Below are positions 61,113 through 64,000 of a stretch of 64,000 nucleotides of DNA, piece after piece (the first letter of the stretch is position 1; each line of letters opens with the position of its first letter). The notes beneath the pieces are model-generated. The model did no database searches and was not told where the DNA came from. It saw only the letters and a list, made by a program, of their open reading frames with translations. Source of the stretch: Tubiluchus corallicola (Eukaryota; Priapulida; Priapulimorpha; Priapulimorphida; Tubiluchidae); assembly GCA_030141605.1 (NCBI GenBank), contig JAQGDQ010000027.1:733812-797811 (forward strand), read 5' to 3'. The translations under genes and the position numbers were made by a program.

Positions 61113-64000
61113 AAATAATGTAATTTTGTCGCACAAGCCTAAATAAATACGATCAATACAGATAACATAAAAATTTATATTTAATTTAAATTTCGCAAAA
61201 AAGTCACTAAATTGCTTTAAATGTTTCAGTTACTTCATATCTGATGTCATGATTTGTTGCTATAGCTACAGCACATATTGCAAAATTTCTAAGGCGAATA
61301 TTCGGGGTTCCAGTATCACCCTAAATAAGAATAAGAATATTGAACAGCTTTGACTGGTGGTCAAATAGAAAGCTCTAATTATCATACCTCATCGTCTCCC
61401 ATCCAAGCACTAACTAAAACTAACGACACTTATTTTCGTGTCGTCCCTGAGAAAAACTGCGCAGCTAACCGACTCCGTTTAACCATTTTTCACGTTTATT
61501 CTACTGCACACATTAAATTCAAAAAAGACGTAGTATAATTGCAATTCATATGGAATTATTCGATATGTAAGAATTAACTTGGAACTTTTATAGTTAAATT
61601 TGAATTCTCACGCACGTATTTAATAAATTAATGTATAATGAGGAAACGGTAAACTGAACGCGTTAGGAACGTTTTATATTCTTGTACAACCATAAGAGTA
61701 GCGTTGCAACTTATAATGTAAGTAATATAGCAGTAAAAATTACGTAAACTTAAAAAAATAAAAATGTCCGCATATAACTAAATTGTTTTTCAATACTTAC
61801 ACCCAAATGCGAAACACATCATTATTATAAAAATTTAGCTACTCATCTATTTGACTCACAGCAAAAAGACACAAGTTCTGCACACGGCACGCTAGGACTA
61901 TGATGCTCTGCACTTCTCATTTATATGCAGGTCACTAGCCTACTGCTCTTTCAACCACATATCCAGAATGCCGGAATGCTCTTAAACAAATGAGAAAGGA
62001 CAATAAATAGGTGCTTGCACCTGAACAGTATGTAATTTCTGGATGCCTAAAGCAGCGTTCACATACAGCTAGTGACGGCAACTCTTACCATGAGGAGTAA
62101 TGGGCTTAATACCAGTCGCACACAGTAAAAAGTTGTCTGCAACAAACTGTTAGGCCCATACTGTCCCATACAAAATTTTCCCGCACACGTTAACTCTCAT
62201 ATGAAGCAAACTGTGTCATGGGTAACCTCAGTAAACAATTATTAGATGACACGAGACCAAACGAAAGCTTTTTATTGGTCTGCTTTTTCTGAGACAAATT
62301 TTTGTCTTGGGCTCGCAGACGAGAGCAGGATCAGTTTGGCTGAGGTAAAAAAGTTAACACGTTTAGTAAAACATCAGTGTGCGACAAAGTTGGTGAGACG
62401 GCGTTTATTGAACCCGCAGATGAGCAAAAACCTCCTTAGTCAAGCTGCTGCAGACAGAAAGCTTCAAATAATACAATACAGGCATCTCCGAGTAAGGTAG
62501 TAATTCATTAACAAAACTAATATTTAGTGTTTCAGTGTAGTTAATGAAAAAAATTAAAAACAAGATCTCAGTTTCAAATTTTCGATTAGAATTTTGAATA
62601 ACCTTCGGGTATAAATGGTATTCAAAAAGGAAATCCTATATAATAAACAATAGTTTATGCCATATAACTAAAGTGCCTTCTAAAATAATAACCAAGAGAT
62701 GTAAATTTGAAAATAGCTGCAGATCTTTTGATGCTCTAATTCCTGTGTTGAATAATGGATTAGCGTTTTTCCTTGAACACTAAAATATTCCTACTACACG
62801 CTTTACCAATAACAGAAGTACTGGGTGTCAAAGTTTGTATGCAAACTTGTTATTCAATAGTTTGTTTGTCTAAATGTAGCTGAGCTATATAAAAAAACTG
62901 AAATTGATATTCTTAAGTTGAAGTAAGTGCAAAGATGCTGAAAATTTACACTCTAATTAGAGACTGACACTCTAATTAAGCTAGTCAGTAGATATCCTAT
63001 TGGAAATGAATGTTAATATCATACAAATTTGCAGCGACTAGTAAAAACTGAAAAGAACAATAAGCGTTACTTAAATTTAAAATGCATTATGAAATCTAAA
63101 CAATTTTCGCAGAAGCGAAAACAGTTTTTTTATCACGTTAAGTATTGAAATACTACGTGGAGAAACACGCATGATTGACGTTTCTTGGTACCCGCAACCA
63201 CTGCACCCACGACAACAGTACCCTCTTTACTAACAACCTCAGGACCCACAGTAGAACAAACATCAAGGTCATGTGTGATAATCCGTTTGGCCTAAAATGC
63301 TGTAAATGTCAGGATGGCAAGATTATCACTACAACACTGGTGCTAACACACCATAAATACTTAAAGAAACAGCAAGTTTTATTTGATCTAAGGCTGTGGG
63401 TCCCTGGCGAGCTTCCTTAACGTGAGAATCTAACATTATCAGAACAGATAGACAAACGACCAATTAGCTGTAAACTCAATATTATTTAACATAAGAAAAA
63501 CACATTTGAGAATTAATAAACAAATATATACTACAAATTATGGTTTAGCTACTGTCTTTAATTTTACCCGGGATTTTGAATGTATCACAAACACCATAAA
63601 CAGTACTTATCGTGAGACTCTGTGCACACGTTGGCTAGCTAGCTTAACCTCGTCACTGTCGCTGTCGACGGCGGCGTGTACTGGAACACTCTGACGGCAG
63701 GCTTCCCAAACCGTAACTTCAGGGTCAGACAATTAGGTGACAGCAGGCGTGGCATTAACTCCATCAACTGAGGAATGCGCTGTATCAAATCCGGCATATC
63801 TGAAGACACTGATAGGAAGACTGACCACAGGCTGGTTCTCTGAGAACTACCAATGGTCCATTTCACGACCTGGTCTCCTCCACCATAAACGACAAAGTCT
63901 CTAGGGGCTTCCTAAATAACGGACAGCCCAGGATCACAAAGACTGAGTATAACCATTGTAAAAGAACTCTGTTTCTGCTGAGGAAATTCCATTAATAAAT
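61113..64000. other. Unresolved right end, GC-richer from about 63170
   Basis: No gene is supported. From 63170 the composition changes and short frames such as NIKVMCDNPFGLKCCKCQDG (plus) and VYWNTLTAGFPNRNF (plus) appear, but stops and frame changes prevent a model. A gene or element extending beyond the window is possible. Confidence 0.35.

Overview
This window looks like invertebrate animal nuclear DNA. It is AT-rich and microsatellite-dense. Coding information lies in small exons with GT-AG introns, separated by long introns full of transposon remnants. The gene content is metazoan (a C1-domain adaptor related to STAC, and a family GT11 fucosyltransferase), and the SINE, LINE, hAT and foldback-type repeats fit an invertebrate genome. 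I cannot name the phylum with confidence; a lophotrochozoan is possible.

Layout. 1-19.1 kb: no convincing gene. It holds LINE 3' ends, a hAT-type MITE with an 8-bp target duplication, a palindromic MITE-like element, a possible LTR remnant, one foldback-type element with iterated inverted termini, a decayed mariner-like transposase tail and many simple repeats. 19.1-50.6 kb, plus strand: a 12-exon gene reconstructed here. All eleven introns have GT-AG borders and matching phases, and the joined exons give an open frame of 426 codons plus stop. The protein has a C1 zinc-finger domain split over exons 4 and 5, with STAC-like flanking sequence but no SH3 domain in this model. Its introns contain a possible alternative terminal exon ending in a CaaX-like motif, an isolated exon-like sequence on the opposite strand, three copies of a tRNA-derived SINE (two inverted), a long AGTGAT hexamer array, and the second copy of the foldback-type element. 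50.6-57.8 kb: 3' UTR, simple repeats, and three adjacent ORFs, the first of which resembles a LINE ORF1 with an SGNH-hydrolase-like block. 57.8-59.0 kb, minus strand: an intact 398-residue type II membrane GT11 alpha-1,2-fucosyltransferase-like gene, with a second tRNA-like SINE family beside it. 59.0-64 kb: mostly non-coding, with a tandem duplication and a GC-richer right end that I cannot resolve.

The two real genes are not functionally linked. The STAC-like gene suggests an adaptor or signalling protein, and the fucosyltransferase suggests Golgi glycan modification. The most unusual items are the paired foldback-type elements, the STAC-like gene without SH3 plus its CaaX-ending alternative exon, the SINE families and the 54.7-56.4 kb ORF cluster.
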